This document shows positions 19,023-28,244 of a stretch of 37,835 nucleotides of DNA, piece after piece. Numbering within the stretch: position 1 is the stretch's first letter; the number at the start of each line of letters is the position of its first letter. The notes beneath the pieces were generated by a model, which was not told the DNA's origin, made no database searches, and saw nothing but the letters and a program-made list of their open reading frames with translations. Origin of the DNA: Rhodopseudomonas palustris (GTDB lineage: Bacteria; Pseudomonadota; Alphaproteobacteria; Rhizobiales; Xanthobacteraceae). The stretch spans positions 1-37,835 of the forward strand of contig NZ_QKQS01000013.1 of the NCBI RefSeq assembly GCF_003226555.1. The letters run 5' to 3'. The position numbers were made by a program, and so were the translations under genes.

Positions 19023-19244
19023 TTTTGTAGATTTCGTATTTTGAAGCGATTATCGCGAAGGGCGCTTTTAGACGGCGTCAGTGTCGGTTCGCGATTTTGT
19101 CGATTCGGCGAGACATCGTCGGATGCATCGAACTCTCAAACTGATTACCGGCGTGGCGCGCGCTCGGTCACCGCCGGTCGCATCCTTCCGCCCATCATCG
19201 AAATGTCATAGCCTCGCTGCATCGCGGCAACCGAGGATTCGACG

Positions 19245-19682
19245 ATGCGACTGCGTGTGCGGAAGGCCGCCCATCTCCTCGAGCGTACCGGACTGGCGCT
19301 GGCCGGCGCGGCGTGCGGCACCTTCGTCGGCGCCCATGTCGGCACCAGTTTCGCGGCGCTGACCACCGTCGGCTTTCTGCTGGGCATGATCGGGCTTGGC
19401 GCGATCGGGTTCTATCTTGGCATCGACATCCCGCCGCTGCCTTTCCACGACGCGGAGGAGGAAAGCCGCGCCCGCGGCAAGGTCGACGCCGCCGAGTTTC
19501 TCAGCGCGTTCGGTACATTTCTCGCAACGCTCGCGGCGTTTGTGTCGGTGACGGCCGTGGTACTGCGGCTCAATCTGCATTCGGTGTCGAGCTGGCTGAT
19601 CTTGATCGGCTGGCTCGCCGGCGTGACGATGCAGATCACCGCCGGCGCGATCGCGCGGCTGCGCCGCTCGCACACTCACTAA
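19245..19682 (+). CDS. Hypothetical membrane protein, about four TM segments
   Basis: The 145-residue protein has hydrophobic segments near residues 15-33, 37-60, 88-108 and 115-138, with a short polar loop (PFHDAEEESRARGKVDAAEF) between the second and third. It has no motif I recognise. The ATG at 19245 follows a gaggattcgac ribosome site. It stands between tRNA-Pro and a perfect bidirectional terminator. Codon use is like its neighbours. A role at the inner membrane is all that can be said. Confidence 0.75.
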   Translation: MRLRVRKAAHLLERTGLALAGAACGTFVGAHVGTSFAALTTVGFLLGMIGLGAIGFYLGIDIPPLPFHDAEEESRARGKVDAAEFLSAFGTFLATLAAFVSVTAVVLRLNLHSVSSWLILIGWLAGVTMQITAGAIARLRRSHTH

Positions 19683-19703
19683 ACTAACGACCCACACACA
19701 AAC

Positions 19704-19729
19704 GAAAACCGCCCCGGAGGGCGGTTTTC
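19704..19729. terminator. Bidirectional Rho-independent terminator
   Basis: A perfect 11-bp stem, gaaaaccgccc (19704-19714) with gggcggttttc (19719-19729), has the tetraloop cgga. The A-tract and T-tract on the two sides let it end both the plus-strand gene at 19682 and the minus-strand gene at 19794. Confidence 0.9.
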
Positions 19730-19793
19730 CAGCATCGTGGCGAGCTCTGCTTGGCCTGGTCCGCCGCGCGCGCGGGCAGGCTCCGCAGCGGGA

Positions 19794-20111
19794 TTACTTG
19801 CGTCCGAGCATTCCGGCGACCGATTGCGGCAGCGGGATCTTGGCGACGAGCTGCGGGGCGAACACCACCGCCGCGATAGCGAGCGCAATCAGCACCGGCA
19901 GCAGTTCGAACGACGACACTTGCGCCACGATCCAGATCGCCACGATCAATGCGGCGAGTTCGGCGGCGAAATACATCAGCACGGTGGTGAAGCCGGGCTT
20001 CGGCGATTTGGTCAGCGGCGGCGCCGTAAAGGCGACGAACACCGAAAACACCAGAAGCGCGACCAGCAGCAGAAACAGAAACGCTGCGGTCTGAAGGGTG
20101 GCTGCCAGCAT
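19794..20111 (-). CDS. Small hypothetical membrane protein, 105 residues
   Basis: The protein has three hydrophobic segments (about 5-28, 42-64 and 68-90). A short polar stretch (PPLTKSPKPG) follows the first, and a KIPLPQSVAGMLGRK tail ends it. No family was recognised. The ATG at 20111 follows a ggagtcccgagc ribosome site (read on the minus strand), supporting the start. It converges on the membrane protein at 19245-19682 across a shared terminator. Its function is unknown. Confidence 0.75.
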   Translation of the reverse strand: MLAATLQTAAFLFLLLVALLVFSVFVAFTAPPLTKSPKPGFTTVLMYFAAELAALIVAIWIVAQVSSFELLPVLIALAIAAVVFAPQLVAKIPLPQSVAGMLGRK

Positions 20112-20212
20112 GCTCGGGACTCCTGAAGGATCGATTGAATCTGCCCCTCAAGACTAGGGCAATTCGCCGAATCGCAAAAGCGCGCCGCTGTCCGGGACGC
20201 GCCTGACGACGA

Positions 20213-20380
20213 ATGCAGGCGGGTCACGGCGCGCCGCGATGGACTCGCGAAAACCCAGACCTGCAGCTAAGCTCGCAAGCGCAGCTTCGGCTCGAACCGG
20301 GGCGCGCCACGCCGGAGCAGGCTTACGAGGTCGAGTTCTATCAGAGCTTCGCGGCCGAAGTCGGCTGGCGACTCGGCTGA
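20213..20380 (+). CDS. Possible 55-residue ORF before the DUF169 gene
   Basis: A frame from ATG at 20213 to TGA at 20380 encodes 55 residues, including SSQAQLRLEPGRATPEQAYE and EFYQSFAAEVGWRLG. Its codon third positions are mostly G/C, as in real genes here, and it lies 48 bases before the DUF169 gene in the same direction. It could be a small protein, or the 3' remnant of a larger lost gene. There is no clear ribosome site at the ATG. It is shorter than usual gene-calling limits, so I list it as tentative. Confidence 0.35.
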   Translation: MQAGHGAPRWTRENPDLQLSSQAQLRLEPGRATPEQAYEVEFYQSFAAEVGWRLG

Positions 20381-20428
20381 GACCACCGGCAAGACCAACA
20401 TCAAGAACCTACCAGAAGGGAGCCCGCC

Positions 20429-21214
20429 ATGGATGCCGCGATCGCGCCTGAGCGCATCGATCTCGCCGGCCTGGTTGCCGATCTCAACGCGCTGTTGCGG
20501 CTGAAGACCACGGTAATCGGGATGAAGCTGTTCAGAACCGTCGAAGATATGGAGGCGGTGCCGAAGATCCGGCGGCCCAACGCGATCCACACCACCGACC
20601 AGATCGTGTCGATGGCGTCGCGGCTCGGCTGGACGGTCGGCATCACCGCGGCCGATCTGGTCGGCGAACAGTGTCGCGCCGTGATCGGACTCGCACCGCA
20701 GGACGAGCAATGGCTCGCCGGGCGATCCTATGTCGGCGTCTGGCATGCGACGCAGGAAGACGCCAGCGCCCGTCAGCACGCGCTCGACGTGGTGCCGTTC
20801 GGCCAGCATCAGGCGATGGCGGTGTCGCCGCTCACGAGCGGCCGGCTCGATCCGCCGGATATCTGCCTCGTCTATGCGACGCCGGGACAGATGATCATCC
20901 TGATCAACGGACTGCAGTATGCCGGCTACAAGAAGTTCGAATGGAGCGTGGTCGGCGAGACCGCATGCGCCGATTCGTGGGGCAGGGCGCTGAAGACCGG
21001 CGAGCCGAGCCTGTCGCTGCCGTGCTTCGCCGAACGCCGCTACGGCGGCGTGCCGGACGAAGAGATGCTGATGGCGCTGAGCCCCGCGCATCTCGCCAAG
21101 GCGATCGACGGCATGAAGCAGCTCGCCAAGAACGGCCTGCGCTACCCGATCGCGCCCTACGGCATCCAGGCCGACGTTCGCGCCGGGATGGGCGTGTCGT
21201 ATGCGAATAAATAA
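20429..21214 (+). CDS. DUF169 family protein
   Basis: The 261-residue soluble protein matches DUF169. It begins IDLAGLVADLNALLRLKTTVIGMKLF, and contains TTDQIVSMASRLGW, CRAVIGL, PDICLVYATPGQMIILINGLQY, a cysteine (ETACADSWG) and LPCFAERRYGGVPDEEML. DUF169 proteins occur in archaea and bacteria, often near anaerobic or aromatic-degradation genes, without an established activity. The ATG at 20429 follows a gaagggag ribosome site. The two conserved-looking Cys residues (ETACAD and LPCFAE) might bind a cofactor; this is speculative. Confidence 0.85.
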   Translation: MDAAIAPERIDLAGLVADLNALLRLKTTVIGMKLFRTVEDMEAVPKIRRPNAIHTTDQIVSMASRLGWTVGITAADLVGEQCRAVIGLAPQDEQWLAGRSYVGVWHATQEDASARQHALDVVPFGQHQAMAVSPLTSGRLDPPDICLVYATPGQMIILINGLQYAGYKKFEWSVVGETACADSWGRALKTGEPSLSLPCFAERRYGGVPDEEMLMALSPAHLAKAIDGMKQLAKNGLRYPIAPYGIQADVRAGMGVSYANK

Positions 21215-21226
21215 TTCTCGTTGCCC

Positions 21227-21348
21227 CGTCATTCCGGGGCGCGAGCGAAAGCTCGCGAACCCGGAATCTTGAGATTGTTGAAGTTCGGCTGGTGCCCCGA
21301 GCGGCGAGATTCCGGGTTCACGCGCGTTGCGCGTGCCCCGGAATGACG
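21227..21348. repeat. Palindromic repeat, cgtcattccgggg...ccccggaatgacg
   Basis: The outer arms cgtcattccggggcgcg and cgcgtgccccggaatgacg pair. Inner arms gcgagcgaaagctcgc, cgaacccggaatc / gattccgggttc and cacgcgcgttgcgcgtg form further stems. It shares ends with the elements at 4514 and 6886 but has a different interior. It sits between convergent genes (DUF169 and the phosphoglycosyl transferase). Confidence 0.85.
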
Positions 21349-21376
21349 CTGTGGGAGAGTGCGTAAGACAAGCGCC

Positions 21377-22990
21377 TCAATACGCGTTCTCACCCTTCAG
21401 CAGCGCCCACGGCGTCTTCGCCAGGATGTAGAGGTCGAACAGCACCGACCAGTTCTCGATGTAGTACAGGTCGAATTCGACGCGTTTCTGGATCTTCTCT
21501 TCATTGTCGATCTCGCCGCGCCAGCCGTTGATCTGGGCCCATCCGGTGATGCCCGGCTTGACGCGGTGGCGGGCGAAGTAGCCGTCGACGGCTTCGTCGA
21601 ACAAGCGGCTCTGCAGCTTGCCCTGTACCGCATGCGGGCGCGGGCCGACCAGCGACAGATTGCCCTTGAACACCACGTTGAATAGCTGCGGCAGCTCGTC
21701 CAGGCTGGTGCGCCGGATGAAGCGTCCCACGCGGGTGACGCGTGGGTCGTTGCGGGTGACGACCTTGGAAGCCGTCGGGTCGGCCTGGTGGTGATACATC
21801 GACCGGAACTTGAACACGTCGATGCGCTCATTGTTGAAGCCGAACCGCTTCTGCCGGAACAGCACCGGGCCCGGACTATCGAGCTTGATCGCCAATGCCA
21901 CCAGCGCCATCACGGGGGCGGCGAGCAGCAGGATCAGGCCGCCGACGACGCGGTCGAACACCTGCTTCATCACCTGATCCCAGTCGGTGATCGGCGCTTC
22001 GAACACGTCGAGCGTCGGCACCTTGCCGACATAGGAATAAGCGCGCGGCCGGAACCTGAGCTTGTTGGTGTGCGCCGACAGCCGGATGTCGACCGGCAAC
22101 ACCCACAGCTTCTTGAGCATGTCGAGGATGCGGGTCTCGGCCGAGATCGGCAGTGCGAACAGCACCAGATCGACCCGGGTGCGGCGGGCGAATTCGGGAA
22201 TGTCGTCGACCTTGCCGAGCTTCGGCACGCCGGCGCAGGTGGGGAGCGAACGGTTATCGTTGCGGTCGTCGAACACGCCGAGGATGTGGATGTCGGAGGC
22301 ATCGGCGTGTTCCGCCTTCAGCGCCTCGATCAATTTGGTGCCGTTGGCGTCGGCGCCGACGATCACCGTGCGACGATCGAGCCGCCCCTCGCATCCCCAG
22401 CGCCGGACCAGCGCGCGTACCGAAAGCCGCTCGACCATCAGCGCGGCAAGGCCGACAAAGTAGAACGACCCAAGCCAAAGCCGCGACACCTCGCCACCGA
22501 GCTTGGCGAAGAACGACGCGCCGATGAACAGCAGAAACACGAACGACCACGCCGAAATCAGCCGCGTCATCTGCTTCAGCGTGCCGCGGAACAGCTGGAC
22601 TTCGTAGAGATCGGTGGCCTGGAACGTGATGATCGCGGTCAGCGTGGTGCCGAGGATCGCGGCGATGTACTCCCAGGCGAACCCGTCGCGGCGCACCACG
22701 AGCGCGAAATACAGCGCAACTCCGACAGCCGCGATCGTCAGGAAGTCTGCCAGCCGCACGAAGCCGGCAATCACGATCGGCGAATAGGCCGGCGGCACCT
22801 TCAGATTGGTGACGGCGAGGGCTGCCGGTGACAACCGCTTGCGGCGCTCGACCCGTGGCGCTCCCTCGCTGGTGGAGACTGCGGCGGTGCCGGCCGCAGC
22901 AGCGCTGATCATCGAACGGGCGCTGATCGGCTCCATGTGCTCAATTCCATTGTCCTTGACCGGCGCGACGTTTCGGTCGTCCGGCAACAT
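21377..22990 (-). CDS. Undecaprenyl-phosphate sugar phosphotransferase (WcaJ/ExoY-like)
   Basis: This 537-residue membrane protein starts exopolysaccharide synthesis by moving a sugar-1-phosphate (often glucose or galactose) onto undecaprenyl phosphate. It has four N-terminal TM segments, a central CoA_binding_3-like domain ([19 protein letters not shown]), a fifth membrane segment near [20 protein letters not shown], and the C-terminal catalytic domain with [34 protein letters not shown] and GPRPHAV (catalytic Asp-Glu). The start is uncertain: the ATG at 22990 is used, while ATG 22936 (MEPISARS) is also possible. The sugar cannot be read from the sequence. Confidence 0.93.
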   Translation of the reverse strand: MLPDDRNVAPVKDNGIEHMEPISARSMISAAAAGTAAVSTSEGAPRVERRKRLSPAALAVTNLKVPPAYSPIVIAGFVRLADFLTIAAVGVALYFALVVRRDGFAWEYIAAILGTTLTAIITFQATDLYEVQLFRGTLKQMTRLISAWSFVFLLFIGASFFAKLGGEVSRLWLGSFYFVGLAALMVERLSVRALVRRWGCEGRLDRRTVIVGADANGTKLIEALKAEHADASDIHILGVFDDRNDNRSLPTCAGVPKLGKVDDIPEFARRTRVDLVLFALPISAETRILDMLKKLWVLPVDIRLSAHTNKLRFRPRAYSYVGKVPTLDVFEAPITDWDQVMKQVFDRVVGGLILLLAAPVMALVALAIKLDSPGPVLFRQKRFGFNNERIDVFKFRSMYHHQADPTASKVVTRNDPRVTRVGRFIRRTSLDELPQLFNVVFKGNLSLVGPRPHAVQGKLQSRLFDEAVDGYFARHRVKPGITGWAQINGWRGEIDNEEKIQKRVEFDLYYIENWSVLFDLYILAKTPWALLKGENAY

Positions 22991-23049
22991 CCCCCGTTCC
23001 GGCAATTAACGGAAAAATCGCAAGAAACGGTTAGCGCGATCGGAGAGAC

Positions 23050-24189
23050 TCAGAACTTTGCCAGCGCCGCGCGGTAGCCCGCGAGCACACCTTCGACCAT
23101 CGCCTTTTGGGAAAAATGCAGGAAGATTCGCTCCCGCAGCCGCCGGGTGCGCTCTTGGGCGGAGGCGAGATCGTCGAGCGCAGCGGCGATCGCTGCCGCC
23201 ATCGCGGCGGGATCGCTGGGGGCGAACAGCGCATCGCGATGTTCGGGGCCGAAAATCTCCGGGATGCCGCCGACGTTGGCTGCGACCATCGGCACGCCGG
23301 CGGCGGCGGCCTCGATCACCACATAGGGCATCGAATCGCCGCGCGACGGCACCACCAGCAGGCGGCCCTGAGCGAAGCCGTGGCGTGCTTTGACATGGCC
23401 GATGAAGCGCACCGAGGCACCGAGATCGAGCCTCGCGACTTGGGCCTTCAATGCCTCGGTCTCTTCACCATCGCCGCCGAGCGTGAGCGTGACCGGCCGC
23501 CCTGCGGCGCGCAGCCATGCAATCGCATCGACCAATAGGTCGGCGCCCTTGATGTGGCGGAATTCGCCGACGTAGCAGACGTCGGTGGCGTCGGGCGCAA
23601 CTGTGATCGGATCGAACTCGCCGGCCGTGACGCCGTTGAACACGCAGCGCACCAGGCCTTCGGGCTTGCCGATCATCCGCTCATAGGTGGCACGGGCGAA
23701 TTCGCTCTCGAACAGGAACAGCTCGGTGCGGTTCATCGACATCCGCTCGAGCCGGCTGTAGAGCTGGCCCTTCAGAGTCGAGGTCGGGTAGTGCAGCGAG
23801 CCGCCGTGCGGGGTGTAGACCCGAATCGAGCCGGCCGGCCGCGGCACGATCCGCATGAAAATGCCGGCCTTGGCGCCGTGGCCGTGCAGCACGTCGGGCT
23901 TCAGATCGGCGATCAGGCGAACAAAACGGCCCCAGACGAACAGGTCGGTGACGCTCGGCTCGCGCCGGATCGGCAGCCGGTAGACGCCGAGCTTCATCTT
24001 CGGTGCGATTTCATCGAGCGCGGCCACTGCGCGATCGCCGCCGGTGAGGCTGTCGGTGATCAGCGCGACATCATGGCCGCGGTCGGCCTGGCCGTTAGCG
24101 AGATCGAGGATGTGGCGGATGATGCCCCCGACGGGGGCGCGAACCGCATGCACAATCCGCAGCGGCCGTTCCTGCGACGAAACGGTCAT
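23050..24189 (-). CDS. GT4-family glycosyltransferase
   Basis: The 379-residue GT-B-fold protein begins RPLRIVHAVRAPVGGIIRHI (N-terminal acceptor domain) and has the donor-side signature DSMPYVVIEAAAAGVPMVA near residue 290. This corresponds to the E-x7-E motif of GT4 enzymes, with Asp in the first position. It would add a sugar to the lipid-linked repeat begun by the phosphoglycosyl transferase downstream. The ATG at 24189 is preferred because ggaga lies 8 bases before it; an upstream start would add about 10 residues. The two genes are separated by about 60 bases and probably share a promoter in the divergent gap. Confidence 0.9.
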   Translation of the reverse strand: MTVSSQERPLRIVHAVRAPVGGIIRHILDLANGQADRGHDVALITDSLTGGDRAVAALDEIAPKMKLGVYRLPIRREPSVTDLFVWGRFVRLIADLKPDVLHGHGAKAGIFMRIVPRPAGSIRVYTPHGGSLHYPTSTLKGQLYSRLERMSMNRTELFLFESEFARATYERMIGKPEGLVRCVFNGVTAGEFDPITVAPDATDVCYVGEFRHIKGADLLVDAIAWLRAAGRPVTLTLGGDGEETEALKAQVARLDLGASVRFIGHVKARHGFAQGRLLVVPSRGDSMPYVVIEAAAAGVPMVAANVGGIPEIFGPEHRDALFAPSDPAAMAAAIAAALDDLASAQERTRRLRERIFLHFSQKAMVEGVLAGYRAALAKF

Positions 24190-24458
24190 CGGGTCTCCAG
24201 TGCGCACGTCACCGCACACCGTCCGCCGCGACGGTGCGCAGCTGGACGGGAAGCGGTCAGGACGGCGACGCGAGACATGAGATCGATCCAGAAAAGATGA
24301 TTCCGATTAACGACTTTCGTGGTTAACAAAGCGTGTTCGATCGTCTGCGGATAACATGAATTAGTTGCCCGCTCACGTCGAGATTAACCGCGTAGCAACC
24401 TTAATGGTTTGTAGTCGAAACCGAACTGACGGTTGGTAGCGTCATGTAGGAGTCGTCA
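24190..24458. promoter_or_regulatory. Divergent exopolysaccharide promoter region with inverted repeat
   Basis: This 269-base gap separates the minus-strand glycosyltransferase from the plus-strand co-polymerase. It contains an imperfect inverted repeat TTAACGAC (24307-24314), tttc, GTGGTTAA (24319-24326), with 7 of 8 positions pairing, and further TTAACC and TTAATGG sites near 24384 and 24399. Such a site could be bound by a dimeric regulator acting on both directions. The regulator is unknown; CtrA-type TTAA-N7-TTAA spacing is not met. Confidence 0.5.
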
Positions 24459-26846
24459 ATGCGGATCGCGTTCTGGCGCCGTAACATCGGTGAAACGGCG
24501 AAGGCTGCGGCCTCGCCACGCGAGGCCATAGCGACAGCCACCGCCTCGTCAGCCGCTCGCGCTGAATCGACGCCTCCGGAACCAGCGCCGAAGCCCGCGA
24601 TCCGGCAGGCAATCTTCAAGCGGTCGCCGACCCGCACGATCACACCCGAGAAACCTGTGCCGCTTCCGCCGGACGGCGACATCGACGTTAGGTTGATCGG
24701 TCAGGCGCTGGCGCGCAAGAAGCATCTGATCATCGGGCCGACGCTGCTGGCGCTGGTTGTGTCGCTGGCGATCGTCAACCTGATCACCCCGCGCTACAAG
24801 TCTGAGGCACGGATCCTGATCGACGGCCGCGAGAACACCTTCCTGCGGCCTAGCGGCGATCGCGAAGAGCAGCGGAGCGCGCTCGATCCGGAAGCGGTGA
24901 CCAGCCAGGTGCAGCTTCTGTTGTCGCGCGAGCTTGCGCTCGAGATCATCAAAAAGAACAAGCTCGCCGAACGCCCGGAATTCGATCCGGTACTGAAAGG
25001 CATCAATCCTATCAAATCGCTGTTGGCGCTGATCGGGATCGGCCGCGATCCGTTCGCGATGTCGCCGGAAGAGCGGGTGCTCACGGCTTACTACGAACGG
25101 CTGACGGCGTATGCGGTCGACAAGTCGCGGGTGATGGTGATCGAGTTCCAGTCCGAAGATCCCGACCTCGCCGCGCGCGTCGCCAATTCGATCGCCGACG
25201 GCTATCTGGTGTTGCAGCAGAATTTGCGTCGGGCGCAAGCCAAGTCGGCGGTGCAGTGGCTGTCCGGCGAAATCGACTCGCTGCGCAAGAAGGTCTCCGA
25301 AGCGGAGGACAAGGTCGAGGAGTTCCGGTCCAAGTCGAGCCTGTTCATCGGCACCAACAACACCACGCTGTCGAACCAGCAGCTCGGCGATATCAATGCC
25401 CAGCTCGCCAACGCCCGTGCACTGAAATCCGACGCCGAGGCCAAGTCGCGGCTGATCAAGGAAATGCTGAAGAGCGGCGGGCCGATCGAAGCCTCCGAAG
25501 TGCTCAACACCGAACTGATGCGCCGGCTCTCGGAACAGCGCGTCACGCTACGCGCCCAGCTCGCCGAACAGAGCTCGACGCTGCTCGGCGGCCATCCGCG
25601 AATCAAGGAACTGAAGGCGCAACTCTCCGATCTCGATCAGCAGCTCCGCGACGAGGCGGTGAAGCTGTCGCGCTCGTTCGAGAACGATGCCCGGATCGCC
25701 AGCAGCCGGGTGGAAAACCTGTCGGCGAGCCTGGATCAGTTGAAGAAGCAGGCCACGGCCACCAACGGTCAGGACGTGCAGCTCCGCGCACTGGAGCGCG
25801 AGGCCAAGGCGCAGCGCGATCTGTTGGAGACCTATCTGGCGAAATATCGCGAAGCGACGACCCGCGAAACCATCGACCAGAGCCCGGCGGACGGTCGGAT
25901 CATCTCGCGCGCTATCGTCTCCAACATGCCGGCCTATCCGAAGAAGCTGCCGATTGTGCTGATCGCGACGCTGGCGACGTTGCTGCTGACGTCGGGCGGT
26001 ATCGCCACCGGCGAATTGCTGCGGATGACCCAGCCGCGCGGTCGCGAGGTCGCGGAGTCGGCGATGGTCGAGCCGGAACTGGTGCCGGTGGCCGCGACCG
26101 CCCCGGTCGCGCCGCCCGTCGTTGCGCCCGCGCCGCCGATGCCGGCCGCACCCGCCGCGGCTGTTCCTGACGTTGCGGCGGCTGGTCCCGACGCAACTGC
26201 GGCAGCGGCTGTGGAGGCTGCGCCCGCGCCGGCAGCACCGACCGCGGGCGAGATCGAAGCGCTCGCGCAGCGCCTGCGTGGGGCCGGCGAGGGCGGGCGC
26301 AAGCTCACCGTGCTCGGTACCGGCGACACCGACGCGGTCACCACCACGGCCTTGGTGCTGGCCCGCCGTCTAGCGCAGGACGCCAAAGTGGTGCTGATCG
26401 ACCTGTCGGAATCCTCGGAAATGCTGAAGGCCGCCTCGATCGATCGGTCGGCGCCCGGGCTCGCCGAACTGATGCTGGGCGAAGCTGCTTTCGGCCAGAT
26501 CATCACCCGGGACAGTGCCTCGACGCTGCAATTGGTCAGCGCCGGCAAGCCGGGCTTCGACCGCATGCTGCTGCATTCGCCGCGTCTGGCGCTGGCGATT
26601 GATGCGTTGATGCGGGTGTACGATCACGTTCTGCTCGACGCCGGCACCGCTTCCGATCTTCCGGCGGAATTGCTGACGTCCGGGGCTCAGGCCGCCGTAG
26701 TGCCGGCGCCGACGATGACCAGCGAGGCCCGCAGCAAGATGGCCGAGCAGCTCGTCGCGGTCGGGTTTTCCGAGGTGACGATGCTGCGCCGAGCCGCCGA
26801 TCCGATCGATCCGCGCGTCGCCGGCCCGCGCACTGCAGCAGCGTAA
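24459..26846 (+). CDS. Exopolysaccharide co-polymerase (GumC/Wzc-like) with degenerate kinase-like domain
   Basis: The 795-residue protein has an N-terminal Wzz domain with a TM helix near 90-110, a long periplasmic coiled-coil region (about 250-480) and a second TM helix (about 495-515: LPIVLIATLATLLLTS). It would set chain length or help export. A Pro/Ala-rich linker (about 535-605) joins a C-terminal domain like BY-kinase domains (DAKVVLIDLS with Asp648, HVLLDAG with Asp727). The P-loop position reads GTGDTDAVTTT (about 620) and lacks the GK[ST] lysine, and there is no Tyr-rich tail, so kinase activity is unlikely. The ATG at 24459 follows taggagtcgtca. Confidence 0.9.
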   Translation: MRIAFWRRNIGETAKAAASPREAIATATASSAARAESTPPEPAPKPAIRQAIFKRSPTRTITPEKPVPLPPDGDIDVRLIGQALARKKHLIIGPTLLALVVSLAIVNLITPRYKSEARILIDGRENTFLRPSGDREEQRSALDPEAVTSQVQLLLSRELALEIIKKNKLAERPEFDPVLKGINPIKSLLALIGIGRDPFAMSPEERVLTAYYERLTAYAVDKSRVMVIEFQSEDPDLAARVANSIADGYLVLQQNLRRAQAKSAVQWLSGEIDSLRKKVSEAEDKVEEFRSKSSLFIGTNNTTLSNQQLGDINAQLANARALKSDAEAKSRLIKEMLKSGGPIEASEVLNTELMRRLSEQRVTLRAQLAEQSSTLLGGHPRIKELKAQLSDLDQQLRDEAVKLSRSFENDARIASSRVENLSASLDQLKKQATATNGQDVQLRALEREAKAQRDLLETYLAKYREATTRETIDQSPADGRIISRAIVSNMPAYPKKLPIVLIATLATLLLTSGGIATGELLRMTQPRGREVAESAMVEPELVPVAATAPVAPPVVAPAPPMPAAPAAAVPDVAAAGPDATAAAAVEAAPAPAAPTAGEIEALAQRLRGAGEGGRKLTVLGTGDTDAVTTTALVLARRLAQDAKVVLIDLSESSEMLKAASIDRSAPGLAELMLGEAAFGQIITRDSASTLQLVSAGKPGFDRMLLHSPRLALAIDALMRVYDHVLLDAGTASDLPAELLTSGAQAAVVPAPTMTSEARSKMAEQLVAVGFSEVTMLRRAADPIDPRVAGPRTAAA

Positions 26847-26871
26847 CACCAAGAAAGCGGAACCAAGACAA

Positions 26872-26900
26872 ACGCCCGGGCTGGTCCCGGGCGTCGTCGT
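26872..26900. terminator. Hairpin between convergent genes
   Basis: The 9-bp stem acgcccggg (26872-26880) pairs with cccgggcgt (26886-26894) around loop ctggt. Only a weak T-rich tail (cgtcgttt) follows. It lies between the co-polymerase stop and the minus-strand acyltransferase stop, so termination in both directions is plausible. Confidence 0.65.
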
Positions 26901-26923
26901 TTCGGGATCGGGAATGAGGGTCC

Positions 26924-28117
26924 TCAGCGCGGCAGCGCGCCGCGCAGGCGCCGCACCAGCTGCATCGTCGCCGGACTGTGTTTGACCATGTGCTTGCCGC
27001 GGCCGACCGCAGCGAGCGCCGCGGCGGCCAGGCGGCCGCGTGGGCTGAGCGCAACGTAGCTGTCGAAGATCGGCTCGAGATCCTTGCAGAACATCTTCTT
27101 GTAGTCGTCGGAGCCGATGCCGAGGTCGATGAAGCGATAGCCGCGCGCCGCATAGTGATCGATGATGTGGCGCATCAGGATCAGGCCGGGGCTGTGGCGC
27201 GCCGCATCCGACAGCGTGTAGGTGTTGAACATCATCGAATAGCGGCTGCCGTCGGCGACGCCGGCATACATCGCGATCATCTCGTCGTCGCATTCCAGCG
27301 CATGGATCTCGATCGCGCGGCCCCCGCCTTTGAGTTCCGTGGCGCAGGCCTGGCGGATGAAGTCGGCAACGCCGGGGTCGGCGAACACGTCCGGCAGGTT
27401 CTGTGCCGCCATCCGCACCGGCTTGATCCGGAAGAATGCGTCGAGCAGGCGGTCGACGTCGGCCTGGGTCTGCGCTTGGCCGTACCGATAGCCGGCCAGT
27501 TCCTGCAGCTTGCGCTCTTTGCCCTTGAGCCGGCGACGCATCGAATTGCTGACGAGGTCGTTGGGCGCAGCGCCGGCCGGAAGCAGCAGCACCGGGCAGT
27601 CGTTGACCGAGGGCTGGCTCGGCAGCTGCGCCAGCGGGTTGGCGAGATCGTTCCAGCGCAGCGGCTGCTGCATCAGGGCGAGCACGTCGGCGCCGCCTGC
27701 ATCGCGCAACCCGCCGAGCAACGCGTCGAGATCGAGCGCGTCCGCGGTGAGGGCGAAATCACGCCGCCATAACGGCATGTTGAAGGTGGTGTGTTTGCCG
27801 CCAAGAAAACTCGCCACGCGGACGCCGAATTTGCGCTCGACACCGAGCGGCAGCACCAGCAGCGGCCGGTCGTCGGCATCGCGGGCGACCGCGACGAACG
27901 GCTCGATCCGCTCGGCGCTGCCGACGTGGCGCTGCCATGCACTCAGGAGATCGAACCGCTGATACGGCGAGCAGTGACCACCGGACTGCTCGAGCGCGCG
28001 CCACATCGGTTCAGCGGCCGCAAGATCGCGAATGACTTCGACGCGGGCGATCCGGCTCTGCATCGTAGCCGCGCGATCGGCGGTCCGGGCTTCAGTCAGC
28101 ACGGCCATCATCGTCAT
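26924..28117 (-). CDS. CelD/BcsL-type GNAT acyltransferase
   Basis: The 397-residue soluble protein resembles the CelD/BcsL (Acetyltransf_6, FemAB-like) family of acyltransferases linked to cellulose and exopolysaccharide synthesis. It contains SPYQRFDLLSAWQRHVG near the N-terminus, SNSMRRRLKGKERKL (about 200) and the C-terminal GNAT-like core LILMRHIIDHYAARGYRFID followed by LGIGSDDYKKMF. It might acetylate or otherwise acylate the polymer or a precursor. The ATG at 28117 is chosen over an upstream TTG. Three Met codons near the start leave some uncertainty. It converges on the co-polymerase gene. Confidence 0.85.
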   Translation of the reverse strand: MTMMAVLTEARTADRAATMQSRIARVEVIRDLAAAEPMWRALEQSGGHCSPYQRFDLLSAWQRHVGSAERIEPFVAVARDADDRPLLVLPLGVERKFGVRVASFLGGKHTTFNMPLWRRDFALTADALDLDALLGGLRDAGGADVLALMQQPLRWNDLANPLAQLPSQPSVNDCPVLLLPAGAAPNDLVSNSMRRRLKGKERKLQELAGYRYGQAQTQADVDRLLDAFFRIKPVRMAAQNLPDVFADPGVADFIRQACATELKGGGRAIEIHALECDDEMIAMYAGVADGSRYSMMFNTYTLSDAARHSPGLILMRHIIDHYAARGYRFIDLGIGSDDYKKMFCKDLEPIFDSYVALSPRGRLAAAALAAVGRGKHMVKHSPATMQLVRRLRGALPR

Positions 28118-28244
28118 CCGGCAATCCAATGAGAACAAGCAAAGGCGTGATTCGAGCCGTGCGGACCTTTACAAACAAATCTCAACAAAGCGTAATGACG
28201 CAGCACAAAACCGGCACCGCACGCGGCGGCGCGAGGAATTAGCC

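Noticed and set aside
18945-19080. tRNA-Pro as an integration site for a mobile element
   Set aside because: No integrase, no repeated tRNA 3' end and no foreign-looking genes follow it in the window.
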